Origin: Epiperipatus broadwayi
Lineage: Eukaryota > Onychophora > Udeonychophora > Euonychophora > Peripatidae
Assembly (NCBI GenBank): GCA_028023455.1
Contig: JAQFVV010000013.1
Location: 5,026,001-5,090,000 of the forward strand
Direction of reading: 5' to 3'
DNA: 64,000 nt
The position numbers were made by a program, and so were the translations under genes. Below the pieces are notes generated by a model. The model ran no database searches, was not told where the DNA came from, and was given only the letters and a program-made list of their open reading frames with translations. Of the stretch, positions 46,137-59,866 are shown one piece after another; position 1 is the stretch's first letter; every line of letters begins with the position of its first letter.

Positions 46137-48195
46137 TGTAACGGGCACATACGGCGTTACATTGTTTTTTTATTATTGAAAATGAAAAAAATAAAAGTTC
46201 GCAAATAAAACTTCTTTTTTTTAAGAATTAAAAATTGAAAATTAAAATTGTATACTAAACTCATATACATATAAAATTGCACAGATGAAAAAAATTATTA
46301 AAATAAAACTTTATTAAAAATAGAAAAGGTATTTTAAAAACAAAAACTTAAAAAGATTTGGAGATAAAAAAATATTTTTAAGTTTGGAAAACAAATTAAT
46401 TAATGTTATTGAAAAATGAAAATGATTATTTTAATTAGTCAAAGTGAACTAGTCCTTGGGCATTTAAATGTATAAGCAACGGTCAGATAGGAAAACAATA
46501 GAAACTAATGGCCAATGAAAGAGATCCATCGGGGAATTGGACCTCAACAGAAGGATCATCATCATCGATGACGTAATGTCCATTGGATCCTAAAGTTACA
46601 TATAAAAGAAAAAGTTTGATAATAAAATTTTTAGTGAGTGAAGAAAATTTAAGAGAAGACAGAGATGTGTTAAGTTGGAGGTGAAGGGATTGAAAGACGC
46701 ACTTTCAATTCCTTCAGTTATTATAAAAAAAAGAAAATGAAACATCGCTTTTCCTATATTGAGGACCACAGGATCATCGAGGGATTTTAACGCTGGATTC
46801 CAAACGGCAAGCAACGGATAACTAATGAACATTTCTAAAACCGTAAGCACGTTATGAACTTAAATGAATATTAATTTGAAAACACTAAGAACTTTAAAAT
46901 ATAAACTTTCCCAGTATTTAAAAAAAAAATAGAAATAAAATCCTATCTGACCAAACTAAATTCTTTATTAATTCCTTTTATTGATGTATTTCTTTTTTTT
47001 TAATCATTTCCATTTATTTATTTATTTTTTGGTTCTTTTAGTTTTATTTATAATTTTTGTTTTTCGCTAATTTAATATTATATAAATGTTAAACTTAAGT
47101 CGGGCGTGAATGGCTATATAGATTTGTAAAGTTATATTAGGGAAGGGTAATCTTAGGTTATTTGTTTCGTAATTAAATTAGGTCAACGGATTGGATATAT
47201 TGGTGTAATTAGTAGATGTACGAGATTTGCTACGGGCAGAATCGTTTTATACGCCGCACACTTCCTTTTTGCCTATGGAATGCAATCGTAAGTTGGCCAA
47301 ATGACCGCAGTCCTTTCCTATGGAGTTTTTTTTTTTATTGCTCTTCTCATCACATAGATGTGGTATTCCTATCTGACGAGAGGCAATTTCTTCTCTTAAC
47401 CTTTTGTGCTGCCATATTCGTGTTACATTGAATGCATTGATATATCAGATGAATTGACGTTGGCTTGACTGCGAACCCTTTGGCCTAAAGTTAAATAAGG
47501 ATAGAATATTTTCTTTCAAATGCAAATCTATGTAGTCTATTCATACTCGACACTCTAAATAAAAATGCATTAAATTTAAGTTGGGTATGGACGTTGCATG
47601 GATTCGTTAGCGGTTAATTATGTTGTGGTTTCCATATTTGGTTAGAATATATAGGTCATCGATGTCAATGCGGTATCTTATGATGAATGCCATTGGGTTT
47701 CTTGTATTCCCTCTGCGATTGACGGTATCAATGACTTTGTATTTTGATCGGTTATGTTTATTTCGAGACGTTTTTAACCGTGGAATCTATGCAGCCGATC
47801 GATACTCAACATTATAAAACAAACTTTTATAAACCCATCTGTGCGAACTTATAAAAATTAAAATCCAAAATAAAATTTAAAAATGTAGTTAAATGCTAAA
47901 GTAAATACACTAAAATAATAATGCTAAATTTTATATATATGTGCGTAAATAAATGTTTGTGTGTATAATTACTGGCAGTGGCTTATTTTATTCTTTTTTA
48001 TATATTCTTAGATAAGAATTTATTATAAAATATAAAACTCTGCTATTCCACTGAACTAGTGACAATGGGGTAACGACCGGAAACAAAATATATAAAATAT
48101 AAAAAAAATTTTTTTTTATAAATTTTCTAGGTTCAAATGCCTAGTGGTGCCCTGTAGTGTAGATACATTTGTCTCTTATTCTCCGGATCGTTATA
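46137..48195 (+). repeat. LTR2 of copy B
   Basis: Complete, with the same termini as LTR1. The sequence just before it is T-rich (AAGCAAGTTTACTGATA), not the polypurine tract normally found there; a G/A-rich tract (GGGGGGAGGAGG) lies about 190 bases upstream, near 45942-45953. Confidence 0.85.
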
Positions 48196-48199
48196 ATAT

Positions 48200-48765
48200 A
48201 TATTTTTAGTTTTACTCAGAGAATATATTTTAATGGAGGGGAATTTAGATTTTAAAAGTGTTTTATAATCCAGAGTGAAGTTTTTCCTCTTTCTAGTTTG
48301 TTCTAATTACTTACTGTGTAATATGCATTTTTATTATTACTTTAAAATTTCCCCTTTATCTCAATAGAAGTTTCTAGAGTAACAATTAGATTATATGTAA
48401 CCGCTACTGAGCAAAGCCCTCATCGTCATACTATTGGTGTGCTGTATAAGAGTCTCTTCCCTGAGTCTGTGTGTTTAGATAAGCAATTCCTTATATGTAA
48501 ACTATTCTCTACGCCCTGCTCCGGTCCTATTCTACTATAATTATTAGTTTACAATATATATATTACTTCCGCAGCTAAACCGTGAATAGTAAGCAACTTA
48601 AAAGATATTATCTTTATCTTAAACTCATAAATCACTATTAAAGTTTGAATTGGCAAATTAAAATGATTGTATTCAATTTATAACAAAACTATTCAATATA
48701 TATATGGTTTTTTGCTTTAAAATTAATTTATTGTTTAAATCATTTTAAAACTAATAACTTTATCA
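48200..48765. other. Intron sequence without recognised features
   Basis: Between the LTR element and the LINE relic; no features recognised. Confidence 0.4.
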
Positions 48766-48769
48766 ATGA

Positions 48770-51700
48770 TAAAAACAAAGAAAGATGGTGACCAGTCAAT
48801 CATATGATTCAGCAATTGGCACTAATATTGATGATTTAATTACATTAAGTTCAAAGTCAATCACAATTTATGCAGAAATTATTAGTAATCAACAACAAAA
48901 AAATCAGCAACAAAATGCAAATGCAAAATTAATAGTTTTTCAGCTTTTTTAAAAACTAATACAAGAATTAGAACAAATGCAGATAATATTAAAAGATTAG
49001 ATCTCACTAACTCAAGAAAATCAGACCCTCCCCCTCCACTAACTGGACCAGTGAAATGCTTGAAGTTACTAATGAGAAATGGGGGCTTATTCACATTTGT
49101 TTAAAAGATTTTTTTATCCTGGGCTATTGTGATATCTACCACAGACAGGAATATATCTTTATATTGCTTCCCAAGTTAATTATTATATGAAGCAATTAAC
49201 AAGCATGGGCTCTGGGATTCCATACAAAGTATTGCTGAGCACCCAAATCCTACATACCTGGCAATTTAATTTTATGAAAGCTTGCAAAAAGACAGATTTG
49301 AAACATAGTCAAAACATTGGATAAATTTTGCAATTGTAACAGTTGATAAAAATTGTCAAAGCTGCATCACAGGAGTGCTTAAAAACACTTACTTTCTTTA
49401 GGATCTCCCTTAATGACTTCCAAAAAATGATGCAGCCATTTGGCAAAGTTAACTTAAACCAAACTACCTAAAGGATACACTAAATAACAATCAACAGTTT
49501 TGAATTCAGGCTGCAACTTCAGCCAAATATTGACCCTAACAATATTCACATACAGATTATAGATCAGGAAGTAATGCTGTGTTTACATATTCGAGGCTGG
49601 AAACCACAATGTTATGCCTGCAGTAATTGAGGACATCTTGCCAACCAATGCTTACAAATAAAAAATTTAAAAAGACCTATGATAAGCAATTAGACTCGCA
49701 AATTCTACAATTTAATTTTAGCCTTAACAGCAGTACTAACAATCAACATTTGACTTATACAACAACTATTTATCAAGACGGCCCTCCTAATGACTCCAAC
49801 AATGATTCTTCAAAACAAGCTTAGCTAGATGACTGAACTCAAACAACCTCTCATTCAAATGACAACCAACTCCTTAAATCCATTGAGTTAACTAAAATTA
49901 TGGGAGACAAGTTTCTACCTTTTCAATCAATTAATCCTCAAATGGAAAGTACAGAAAATTTTCACCACATTGTCAACAAAACCTCATTATTGCCAGTTCT
50001 CCTACCTGTAAGCAGTACTCCCACTGAGAACAAAAAAAAAAACATGTCAACCTAAAAAAAAAGAAATGGACAACTGATAATCAAACTATTGATATCAAGA
50101 ATCAATTGGATTATATTGATCAAATATCCATGAAACCAATCACTTCTTAGAAAACTTTACACACAATTCACAAAGACACAGTATTCATTACATTAATCCA
50201 AGCTTAACAACATTTCTAATTAGAAAGCAATTAAAACTAGCATCCCTTATTAATCATTCACTAATTAGCAGAGTATAGCACTAAATCACATAAATGTATA
50301 TATAAAATAATCCTCTCCCTTCTCATCTACATGATTAAAATTACTTCATTAAATATTAGCAGAATCAACTCAAAAGTTATACCAGTTAAATCAGTGGATA
50401 GACATTATTCAGCCACATGTTCTTGAACTGCTAAAAACTAAAATTTACAGTGGTTCCAAAATTAATCCTTCACAATATCTAAAAAAAAAGGCCTCTGTGC
50501 ATGCTTCAGAGACTCCTCCTACTCCTCATCAGTCGGAACCAGCTTTGCCCTTCATAACATTTAAAATTCTTTATATTGATTCTCATTTATTAATTACCCC
50601 ATTTTAACATTGTGTCATTGCAACCAATGTCATATTTGTATGTATCCCCCCCCTCCCCACCGCTCCAAGAAATATAGCTGACATTATAGTTACCATTAAG
50701 TCAAAAAGATTAAATCTACCACTCATCCCATTGTATTAATGGATGATTTTAACCTTCAATGATCTGAATTTATATTAAAATGGCTTCACCAGCTTGCCAT
50801 TCCCCTCATGAATGCATAAGGATTTCTATCCAATAACATAGTTACCTTTCATAACAAATGATATGCCATCCTCATTAACTTATGCTTCTATTCAGCAATG
50901 TTGCACAATCTAATTAATCTTAAGATTAACCCTACTCCACTCTCTGATGACTCTGCACCAAACTTCACAATTAACTTAAATCATCTACACATGTACAATA
51001 TATAACTTGGAAAAACCATACAAATTCTTCTTCCATCAACCACCACTGAATCTTTTCTTTTCATATATATATATAATACTGCATAAATTTGAAAGACTAA
51101 TGATTGACCCAATTCAAAAATATCTTGCATTTATAAACATAATTTTCTTTAACATTCACCATACTAAACAGCAATCCACTCTTCCCTCTCATCTACTTGC
51201 AATGGCTGATGAAATTCACAAGCACTATGGCAAATACTATTCATCTTACTTATCAGCAGATATACAAGCTTATACAAACATACAATAAAACATGTCAACA
51301 ACTTAAAAAGTATCTGGCAATCAAAAAAGCAAAAATCGGCCTCAGTTAACAACCCATTTGGACTATGGGATATATTAGATAGGCACTAGGCCATCCCTCA
51401 AAGATGAGTCCCAATGGCACTGCAATTTGAAGAAGCCACCTATGCTGGTCACAATATAATCTATGCTATTTACCCAACAAACACGTCATGCCTTCAAACC
51501 ACTTAGATTACTTTGGGCCTCCAGAAACAGATGAACCATTCCGTGTTGATCAGTTTAATGATAAGCAACAATTATTCACAAGGCATGTCATCCAGGAATT
51601 TATAGAATACCAAATTTTTATATTCTCTCATCTTAGTTAATTCACTGACAGATATCTCTATAGCCTTGTTAACTATCTCTCACAGAAAATATATCCAATC

Positions 51701-53460
51701 AAAGGTTTATACACCATATCTTTGGTTCCATTCATCAAAAAGCCAACATCAATATCTACACTTTCTCATCTTCAGCCTATCTCCCAGGGTCGACTAGCTA
51801 TAAAAACCTTGGAAAAAATTATAAAAGACAAATTAGAGGCACACTTGCTTCCCCTGATTTCACCAATGCAGTTTGCTAAGAAGAGTTCATACAAGCTGCA
51901 CTTATGTTTAAAACAATTCACAGTACTGTGCAAGAAAGGAAAAAAAAATGCATCCATGGTTATATAGCTTGACATTGAAGTGAACGTTGATTCAGTTCAC
52001 AAAAAGACATTAATAGATATGCTTCCTGAAACTAAAATACCAATTACATTACTATATCTAATTACCAACTTACTAGTAAGCTGTGAGATGCATATTAGTT
52101 TCAATAAGAAGAAATTTGAATTCGTTCATTCCTACTCAATCCATTTTGCAAGGATTCCGCTAAGATCGCTTTACTTATTACATCAATCCACTTCTAATAC
52201 AAATTCAGCAGAAAATAACTGGAATTCCATATTCTCCATATAGAACAGTTCATCTCATATATTGCATACATGGATGACATATCCATCTTCCTTTCTTCAT
52301 ACAAACTACTGCTAATGCTTCAAACAATACTTCAAAACTACATATCCACTCACAAAATAAAGTGCAAACTTAGCAAAACTACTGCATAGTCACTGTATAC
52401 CAATAAAATACATAGACAAATCTTTAAAAAAAAACCCATCACATTTCTTGGCTTCCATTTTATTGGGGGCTCATGGAATGAGACAAAAGATACAAACAAA
52501 CTTAAGGATCACACCTTTAAAATTATTACTTCCTTATTCAAAGTATACCTTTCCATCGATTCAAAAATCCAAATGTTTAATGTGCTTATTCTAATGAAGA
52601 TAAATTATTACATACCCAAAATTAAATTCACAAAAGTATTTACATCTACCATTTCTTCCCTTTAGTTTCCATATCTCATAAACACCTTAATCAACCACCT
52701 ATTCAAAACGAATTAGAACTTCATAACACTGAAACTTTCAGAATTCAGAGGATAGTTAATCTACTTGTCTCTACTCTTAATCACTTCAATACATTTCAAT
52801 GTCTAATTACCATAACACTTACTGACAAGCCCCAACCAACATCTGGATACCTCATATCTCTTATTAAATCAGTACAAAGTATACACAGTCAAATACATCT
52901 ATATCTTATTAGTAAATACAATCTACTGGCAAACACATATCTTGTTTTACCCCACCACTCCTTCTGCTCTAAATTCCCCTATGTTAGGGATCAACAATAA
53001 ACAACTATTATGCAAATTCAGGAGATTGTCACTCGAGCCAAATTATTTGATTTTCTAATCCAACTTAACCTACATGCCTTACCTACCATACTATGCCATG
53101 CAAATGAAGAAACACAGCAACATATTTTCTACTCACGTCAAACCTTGCACAAAATCCTCAATCTTATTCTAAATACTCAATTTACCAAAAAATACACTCA
53201 TATCAAAAGTCTATCTCACCCAAAGTCTGTGCTAATACATTTATACTATTTGCATTTTGGTGTACCCGATGTATATTTATTTTGGGAAATACCAGATGAC
53301 ACCCATTAACATTTATAAACAAACTTAAGCAACTTAAGAATAGGGATTGCAAAATCATGCCTCCAGATATCCATGTTGCAACTTAGTCACTTCTCAAGCA
53401 ACAAGTGAACCTTTATTTACAAACTGGTACAACCACAAGGGTTGTCGTTTTTTTTCTAGA
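48770..53460 (+). pseudogene. Long LINE relic with ORF1 zinc knuckle, endonuclease and reverse transcriptase
   Basis: Plus-strand, nearly full-span non-LTR element, broken by stops. ORF1-like: a CCHC knuckle CYACSN.GHLANQC at 49610-49651. ORF2 endonuclease: MIKITSLNISRINSK near 50332 and LMDDFNLQ near 50738 (family GDFNL). Reverse transcriptase: LVPFIKKPTSISTLSHLQPI from about 51722; LDIEVNVDSVHKKTLIDML near 51970 (family LDIxxAFDSV); AYMDDISIF at 52264-52290 (catalytic YxDD kept); KPITFLGFHF near 52430. C-terminal zinc-like ILCHANEETQQHIFYS near 53085. The layout (zinc-knuckle ORF1, APE endonuclease, RT, zf-RVT) fits a Jockey/I/R1-like group; the clade is not determined. Confidence 0.78.
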
Positions 53461-53946
53461 ATGAACTGTGCTTTAGCAACCTAAAAATAAAACAAGTTTT
53501 TTGCAGCTATATTAATAATTTAGAAACTTTCATACTTAAATATAAATTACAAATAATTGATGTAACTTATAAAAATTAAATTATTTAAATCCAAGGAAAA
53601 GACGATTGCCACTGTAACCCTTGTAATCAAAGCTATGTAATTTTTGTAAACAAAATTTAATAAAATTATTGTTGAAACCTATAAATATAAATAACATTAG
53701 TAATACATAAAAATTCTTTTCCGACTTTTGTAAACTTATCAAAATTTAAGTCTATATTAACTTTAACCTATTATTATTATAATTTATTTGAAAAAACAGC
53801 ATAATGGACTTCATTAATTTCCATTTTTGATGATAAAAATAATTGTATATAATAAATGTATACAAACAAAACTTGTACAATAACAGTGAAGATTAGAACA
53901 CTGTGTTGGAGAAATTAAAGATGGTAAAGTATTATGATATTGAGTT

Positions 53947-54121
53947 CAATTTATCAAAACCACTTCAAACACTTTTTAGCAAAACTCTTTATTTGTACAT
54001 ATTTTGTTCATTACATCATAGCTCTGATGAAGACTGCAGGACAGTCGAAACGTAGGTGTATGTATATATGTATAAATAAAGAGTTTTGCTAAAAAGTGTT
54101 CAAAGTGGTTTGGATAAATTG
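53947..54121 (+). ncRNA. Hammerhead ribozyme inside a 57-bp-arm palindrome
   Basis: Arms 53947-54003 and 54067-54121 are near-perfect reverse complements (CACTTTTTAGCAAAACTCTTT and partner). The tip carries CTGATGA (54024-54030), stem II GACTG/CAGTC with loop CAGGA (54032-54046), GAAA (54047-54050), then AC, a 6-nt loop, GT and A (54050-54060), so GUA is the predicted cleavage triplet. All invariant core bases are present. An alternative stem III, ACGTA/TATGT, is possible. It closely resembles Penelope-like terminal hammerheads; no coding part of a PLE is nearby. Antisense to Med12. Confidence 0.75.
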
Positions 54122-54129
54122 TATTTATA

Positions 54130-54900
54130 GGATATTACAGCAAAATAAAGAAAAGTGTGATTTTGGTAATATTTATGATATTGAGTTATAAAATGTAAGA
54201 GATTAAAGTAAGATTGATAATAAATTAGCAAGACAATAAGGACTATATGATTTAAAAATCACAATCAAGTATTTACATACAGATGTCAATAGTATTTAGA
54301 TAAGTTCTGGAACATTATTAAGAAATATTTAGACATTCTGGAGTTCATTCACATCTGAATTTTGCAGTAGTTAAGCTATAATTAAATTTTAAAAGAAAAA
54401 AGCCATTAATAAATTACAAAAAGACTTTTTTTTATATATATAAAAAATACATATTAATATAAATTCAAATTAAAAATGGCAAATAATTAAGGAAATTAAA
54501 TTGAAGAATAATCTAGATCTAGAAAAAATGAAATGCAATAATTAATATATAAATGACATCATCACCAACAGTCACTCACATAAAAGTATGGCCATTTCAA
54601 TTCTAAGAGGAAAAAAAAAGATAAAAGACAATATAATATTAATATACTAGAAATAAATTTCATAAATCAATCTATGAACCACAAATATATCTTCATATAA
54701 AATAAACTGCACTGATTATTTTGTTTGTTTGATATTTAGTGATGCTTGCTTTAACTTTTTTTGCAGCCAACTTTTCTTTCTGAAAGATATAAATACATTG
54801 TATTCAATCCTCAGCACATCCTTGAAATGAAGGCAATTAATACTGCATTTCTTTAGTGTCTTTAAAATAATCATATAAAATGACCTAACTCTATCACAAA
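54130..54900. other. Intron sequence without recognised features
   Basis: AT-rich; nothing recognised apart from short simple repeats. Confidence 0.4.
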
Positions 54901-54903
54901 ATC

Positions 54904-54995
54904 CATGTTCACGTTCATCATAGAAAATCCTGTATCATTCATTAATTCACATGTTCACGTTCATCATAGAAAATCCTGTATCATTCATTAATTCA
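54904..54995. repeat. 46-bp tandem duplication
   Basis: CATGTTCACGTTCATCATAG and the following 26 bases occur twice in a row (54904-54949 and 54950-54995) without visible difference, a recent local duplication. Confidence 0.9.
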
Positions 54996-55519
54996 CATAA
55001 TCTATCCAATGAAAATGTAATTTTACAATAGTAGATTCTATAGTATCAAATCAACCAAGCTGAAGATCATATTAATTGGTTTTATATTCCTTACAGTCAT
55101 CTACCTATTTTATTAGTTTAAATCTTGATAGAAGTTTAGCTCTCAGAGCTGTCTTCCTTTCAAAATTTGCATTACGTAAAGCTAGCACATTCTACACACC
55201 AAATCTTTATTTCAGAATAAAATTTATCTTTAATACTAATAGTCTCCTGTTTAATAATTCCACAAGATAATACTAATCTGCCAATTAATGATAAATTATG
55301 CAAATTTTGTGAATCAAATCATTTTTAGTTTTAGATCTCTTTCACTTCCATGGTAGGCAGAGAAAAATCCTTAAATAATAGAGGCCTAAGTTTACAATCT
55401 TTGCCAAGCTGCCAATTCCTGTTTTAAATCTAACTCCAATGAGAATAATTAAAGATCATACTGCTTTGAGAAAAGATCACAATTAAGGTCTGTCAATCAG
55501 TCTATCAAATCTATTCCTG

Positions 55520-56430
55520 CTATTGCATTCATAATTCCAAAAGATTAAAAAAAAAAAAAAGAAACTGAAATCAGAATTGCTGGACATGTAATTAAAGAAT
55601 CAAATTATAGTTGCACAAATCTATGCCCACTTATGATGAATGGGTTTTATACTAACTGAAGACCCTAAGAAAAAGAGGGGGAAAAAAGATACATTTGTTT
55701 TAGAAACAGCATCTAAACATAGATGATTCAACATCTAATTCTATAAAATAGTAGGAGGTTATTCACAGATAACTTCATATCTGAATGCATTCCACTATTA
55801 TCTATGGACCTACTGCTAGCCAGCGACCATATATATATATATGACAATTTGAAGATAAAATGTATACGTAAATAAAATAAAAATATTTGTAAGATTAAAT
55901 AATACACCTATAAACAAATAAATATAAAGTGCGCAACAAAATGCCCTTTATATATTGATTTGTTTAATAGAGAGAATTTATCACTGGGGATAGAAAGATC
56001 CAATGCATAAGTTTTGCAGATAAGGCAGTTCTTGCAGATACCAAGAATGAGCACAGGAAATTTGAGATGAACTTATATATATATATCAAAGACAAAAGCA
56101 ACAATTACAGACAGAAATCAAGAAAGATTAAAAATTCCAATTGAGAGAGAAAATAGGGCTCTGGTGAAGTATTTAGCCTATCTAGTGATAGTGACACAGA
56201 TATTATGAGTGATAAACAATAACTAGGTTGTTAGTAAGAATATAGATTTTTAAAGTTCATTTTTTTTTGTAGTATAGTTTTATATAGAGTAGAGAATTAA
56301 GATGATTAGAAAAAAATTAACATTGGTATGCTAATTTGGATAAAAATAAAAAAATTGAATGGGGAAGTAAAGAAAAAAAAGATTATTTACCAAAGAAATT
56401 TTATGATGAGGAAAAATAATTACACTGAAC
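55520..56430 (+). pseudogene. LINE fragments (3-prime end and reverse transcriptase piece)
   Basis: LAGHVIKESNYS near 55575 and a basic KKRGGKKDT-like stretch near 55670 resemble the C-terminal WAGHxxR and GRP motifs. A separate piece near 56005-56080, ISFADKAVLADTKNEHRKFE, resembles the FADDAVLLAET box with the second Asp lost. The order (C-terminal piece before the RT box) shows two fragments or a rearrangement. Confidence 0.55.
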
Positions 56431-56434
56431 ATAA

Positions 56435-58230
56435 TAATAATAAAAAAAATGATTAAAAGATGAGAAGCCTTGAAAAAGGTGTTTAGTTTATATGTAAAAT
56501 TTATATTTTTGGTAGATAATTAAAATGAAAAAAATAAGCTGAATGAGAAAAATAAAGAGATTATTTATGGAAAAATTTTGATTATTTTTATGAATTCAGA
56601 GTATATCTTTTGAGTTGAGTACTATACTTAGGCTACTGACAAGATCCGTAAGTACCAGCTAGCAGAATGATTTTCAAATAAGAATTGTGAATAACTAATA
56701 AACAGTGCCCAATCAAGAGAACCTTCCGCTGTCTTATAAAACAAAATATTAGTTCATTAAAGACTAGATGATGCGTCTGAAATAGTGTTTTAGATATATA
56801 TATAGGCCAAGGAAGTAAAATCTCAGTTCCATGGGCCAATTCAGGCTCTTGAACATCTTCAAAAACCTATATAAAACAGCCCTGCATAAAACTTCTATTT
56901 AAGCATGCACATGAAATATTTATTTTCTCAACTTCATCTTTTTCTCTCTCCAACCATTATAATAGTTCTAGCCATTTCTATTAGAGGTGCAATACTCCAA
57001 CAAATTATCTATATTGTGTGATCTCTATAACTATAGATTTAATCTATGACAATGCTGAGGGCACTTTGTTTGTTTTTATGATGATTTTTGCAGATGAACA
57101 TGTATTAGCAAAAAATAAAACTAGAATTTTATTTCATTTTACTATTATTATTTTACATTTAATTTTTTTTATTATTAGGATGGATGTACTGAGTAAGACA
57201 AAAAAAACTGCCATAGAAAATCATACATTTCTAAAGAAATAGGCCAACACATATTTTTTTTTATAGAAAAAAATAATAAATCGATGTACCTGATATATCA
57301 GGGAAGTATTTCAGTTAATAAAAAACACAATATTAAGAGGCACTATTTATTAAAACATTCTGATTGCAACGAAATTTCATCAAGTGGCTAACATGTTTCA
57401 TCAAAAGTCAAACAAGTCAGAAAATTGTGTGAAAGTAAGTTATAATATTTTTTAAACAAAGCAGAAAATTCTAAATCAATTTGGAACTTATACAAGACTT
57501 CATATTAGCTGCTGTAGAATTAATCTGGAAAGAAAATAAATATATCATAAAAAATAATTAAGAGATGAATCATAAAAATTATCATTAAATGTGGAACAAT
57601 CATTAATAATAATAATGTTACATTATTTTTAAATTAATAAAAAAATTATGACCCTTGGTCTTTCAGTTGAAATGGTTGCTGACCTCTAATGATGAGGGGT
57701 AAATTAATTACATTTTTGATCAAATATAGCAGGCTAATGTTTAAGTGATAATTTTATATGACTCACAAATAATATTATAAATATCAAATGACCCTTGGCA
57801 GGAAAAAAAGTTCCCCACTTCTGAAGTAGGGTATAGTCTTTCTGCTTCTCTCATGCCATTAAGTTATTTCCCTAGACTGTGACGGTGGGATTTAAAGTTT
57901 ATATAACTACATTTCCATCCTTTGCAATTATGACTCTGATCATTTATTCTTAATCTCATTTTTTTTATATACAAAACTTTGTGCTGAGAAAGCAAAAAGG
58001 CAAGATTAGTAAACTGGGAATGTAATTCAATCACTAATAAATTATGTTGAAACTGAATGTGGACTAAAAATTAAGCTGCCTTATTAGGGATCCTACTGTA
58101 TAACATTAGAACTAGTCTAAAAAATGATCTGTCTCACAGTCTTGCTAGGTTACATTCTAATTTTTTTACATGAATTTATGCAAATTTTATTTGATGCAAA
58201 CTCTTCAAGAGATGAATGGAAAACAGCATT
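56435..58230. other. Intron sequence without recognised features
   Basis: AT-rich. The open frame at 57018-57242 (74 codons) has no known domain. No repeats recognised. Confidence 0.4.
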
Positions 58231-58239
58231 TGTAACTAA

Positions 58240-59760
58240 GAAGCTATCATGATTGATATAGCTGCTTTTAATGAAGTTTATTTTCCAGAGAAAGGAAGTT
58301 TAATTGAAGATAAAAATGGCTACAATATTTTTGGAAAAGAAAATTGTATGGTGTTAGACTTGCTGTAAAGACTAATTCAATATCTTTCAATTTGCTGTTA
58401 AGTTTAATTTAATATATTCTATCTTGAATTTATAGATATATCAATAAAAAAAAAAGGTTTACACAATGGTATTTGTGCCCATATTATCTGTGTTTATGCT
58501 TCAACATTAAATATAGAAAGTTTACAAAAAGAAAACTCTTTATTCTTTGCTAAAAGCATTATTATATCAATACAAATAAAAAATAGAATTTTTCTCTTTG
58601 TAGACTTTAATGCAGGACATTAAACTTTGGCCCAGAGTTACAGCATCAATATCTATCTTTCCTGGTAACAGATATTGTGCTGTAAACTCAAATATGCTTC
58701 TACTGAATTTTTGCACATCATGTAGATTGACTATTAGGCAGAAAAAGAATTGTAAAGGAATTTGGTTATATTAGTGCTCAAAACAACAGCTAACATCAAG
58801 AATTTCATATTCCATTAGTGATTGGAAGAGCAGATTATGGAATCAATCGGACACTAATATGTTTCAAGGTTAAAATGATAAGATCCTATTCCAATAATAT
58901 TTATAAGAAATTTAATGTACATTTTTAAAAAGCATTTTCTACCCATGTTAAATTTCAATAGCTATTAAACAATAAAATTGCTAATTTGAACTTACAGGTT
59001 TGTCAAGTTAAGGAATATGTTGTGATACAAATATATATATTCTTGGATTTCCTAAAAAAAAAATCCTGACTGATTTTCTGAAGATGATTCTAATACAAGT
59101 GATTTCATTAAAAGTTAATATATGACACTTTTGACTTGGGAGATTAATAAATTGAATGTGGAGTACCATAAATAATAGAGAAAGTTAAAAGCAGAAGTTC
59201 AATGATTTAAAAAGACTTAAAGATGATTAGTAAATTAAAACTATAAAAGAAATACAGACATTCATTGATTGAAATTATTTAAAAACTTTTTTATGTAGTG
59301 AAAGTAACATGTAGCCTAAAACACTATCAAAAATCATAGATAATTATTCTTTTATATAATGACTATATTTCAAAAAGATGAAAGGAATGTTTTAGTCACC
59401 TGAATAATAACCTTTAATGAAATGTCCATCTTACCTGCTTATTTGAATTTGAAAGTAGATATCCAGTTTAGTGAAGTTAAACAACTCTTTGCAATATTAA
59501 AAATGGAAAGGTCGCAAGTGTTGATGAGATACATAAAGAAGTTTTAAAATATGACAGTGATATATTAGTTTTATATATATTGGTGAATGTAAAACAATGA
59601 AGTGCAAAACAGCATCCAATATATTGCTGTTATTACATTTAACAAGTTTAAAGATAAAATATTTCACATCGTAGTATTATAATAACTGCAGCTAAATATA
59701 GAGCAGGTTACTTTGCCCCATTTATTATATGGAAATGAGATTATGACTCCATCAATAACG
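58240..59760 (+). pseudogene. LINE relic, endonuclease and pre-RT region
   Basis: VYASTLNIESLQKENSLFFA near 58490 and IFLFVDFNAGH near 58588-58620 match the endonuclease VYAPTL and GDFNAR motifs. FSEVKQLFAIL near 59468, then (in another frame) NGKVASVDEIHKEVLKYDS near 59500-59550, match the IxxLKxGKAxGxDxIxxE motif before the RT. Many stops. The element is interrupted or ended by the inverted-repeat element at 59867. Confidence 0.7.
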
Positions 59761-59866
59761 CAGAAAGTAAAATTTAATTTAATGTTGCTTCCATAAAATT
59801 CTAAAAATAAAACAGCAAGATCATAACACTAATCAAAATACTCTTCAACTTGTTGATTGGGATATT

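Larger units (their letters stand above)
43337..48195 (+). mobile_element. Non-autonomous LTR retroelement, copy B (full length)
   Basis: LTR1 43337-45409, internal 45410-46136, LTR2 46137-48195, with a 4-bp duplication ATAT on both sides (43333-43336, 48196-48199). Both LTRs are about 2.06-2.07 kb, while the internal region is only 727 bp and non-coding; it is homologous to the internal region of copy A. This fits a LARD- or TRIM-like derivative of a Ty3/gypsy-type element (TG...ending, short target duplication, TGG primer site), though no protein confirms the superfamily. The two LTRs differ by many substitutions and indels, so the insertion is not very recent. The orientation is opposite to Med12. 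Confidence 0.87.
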
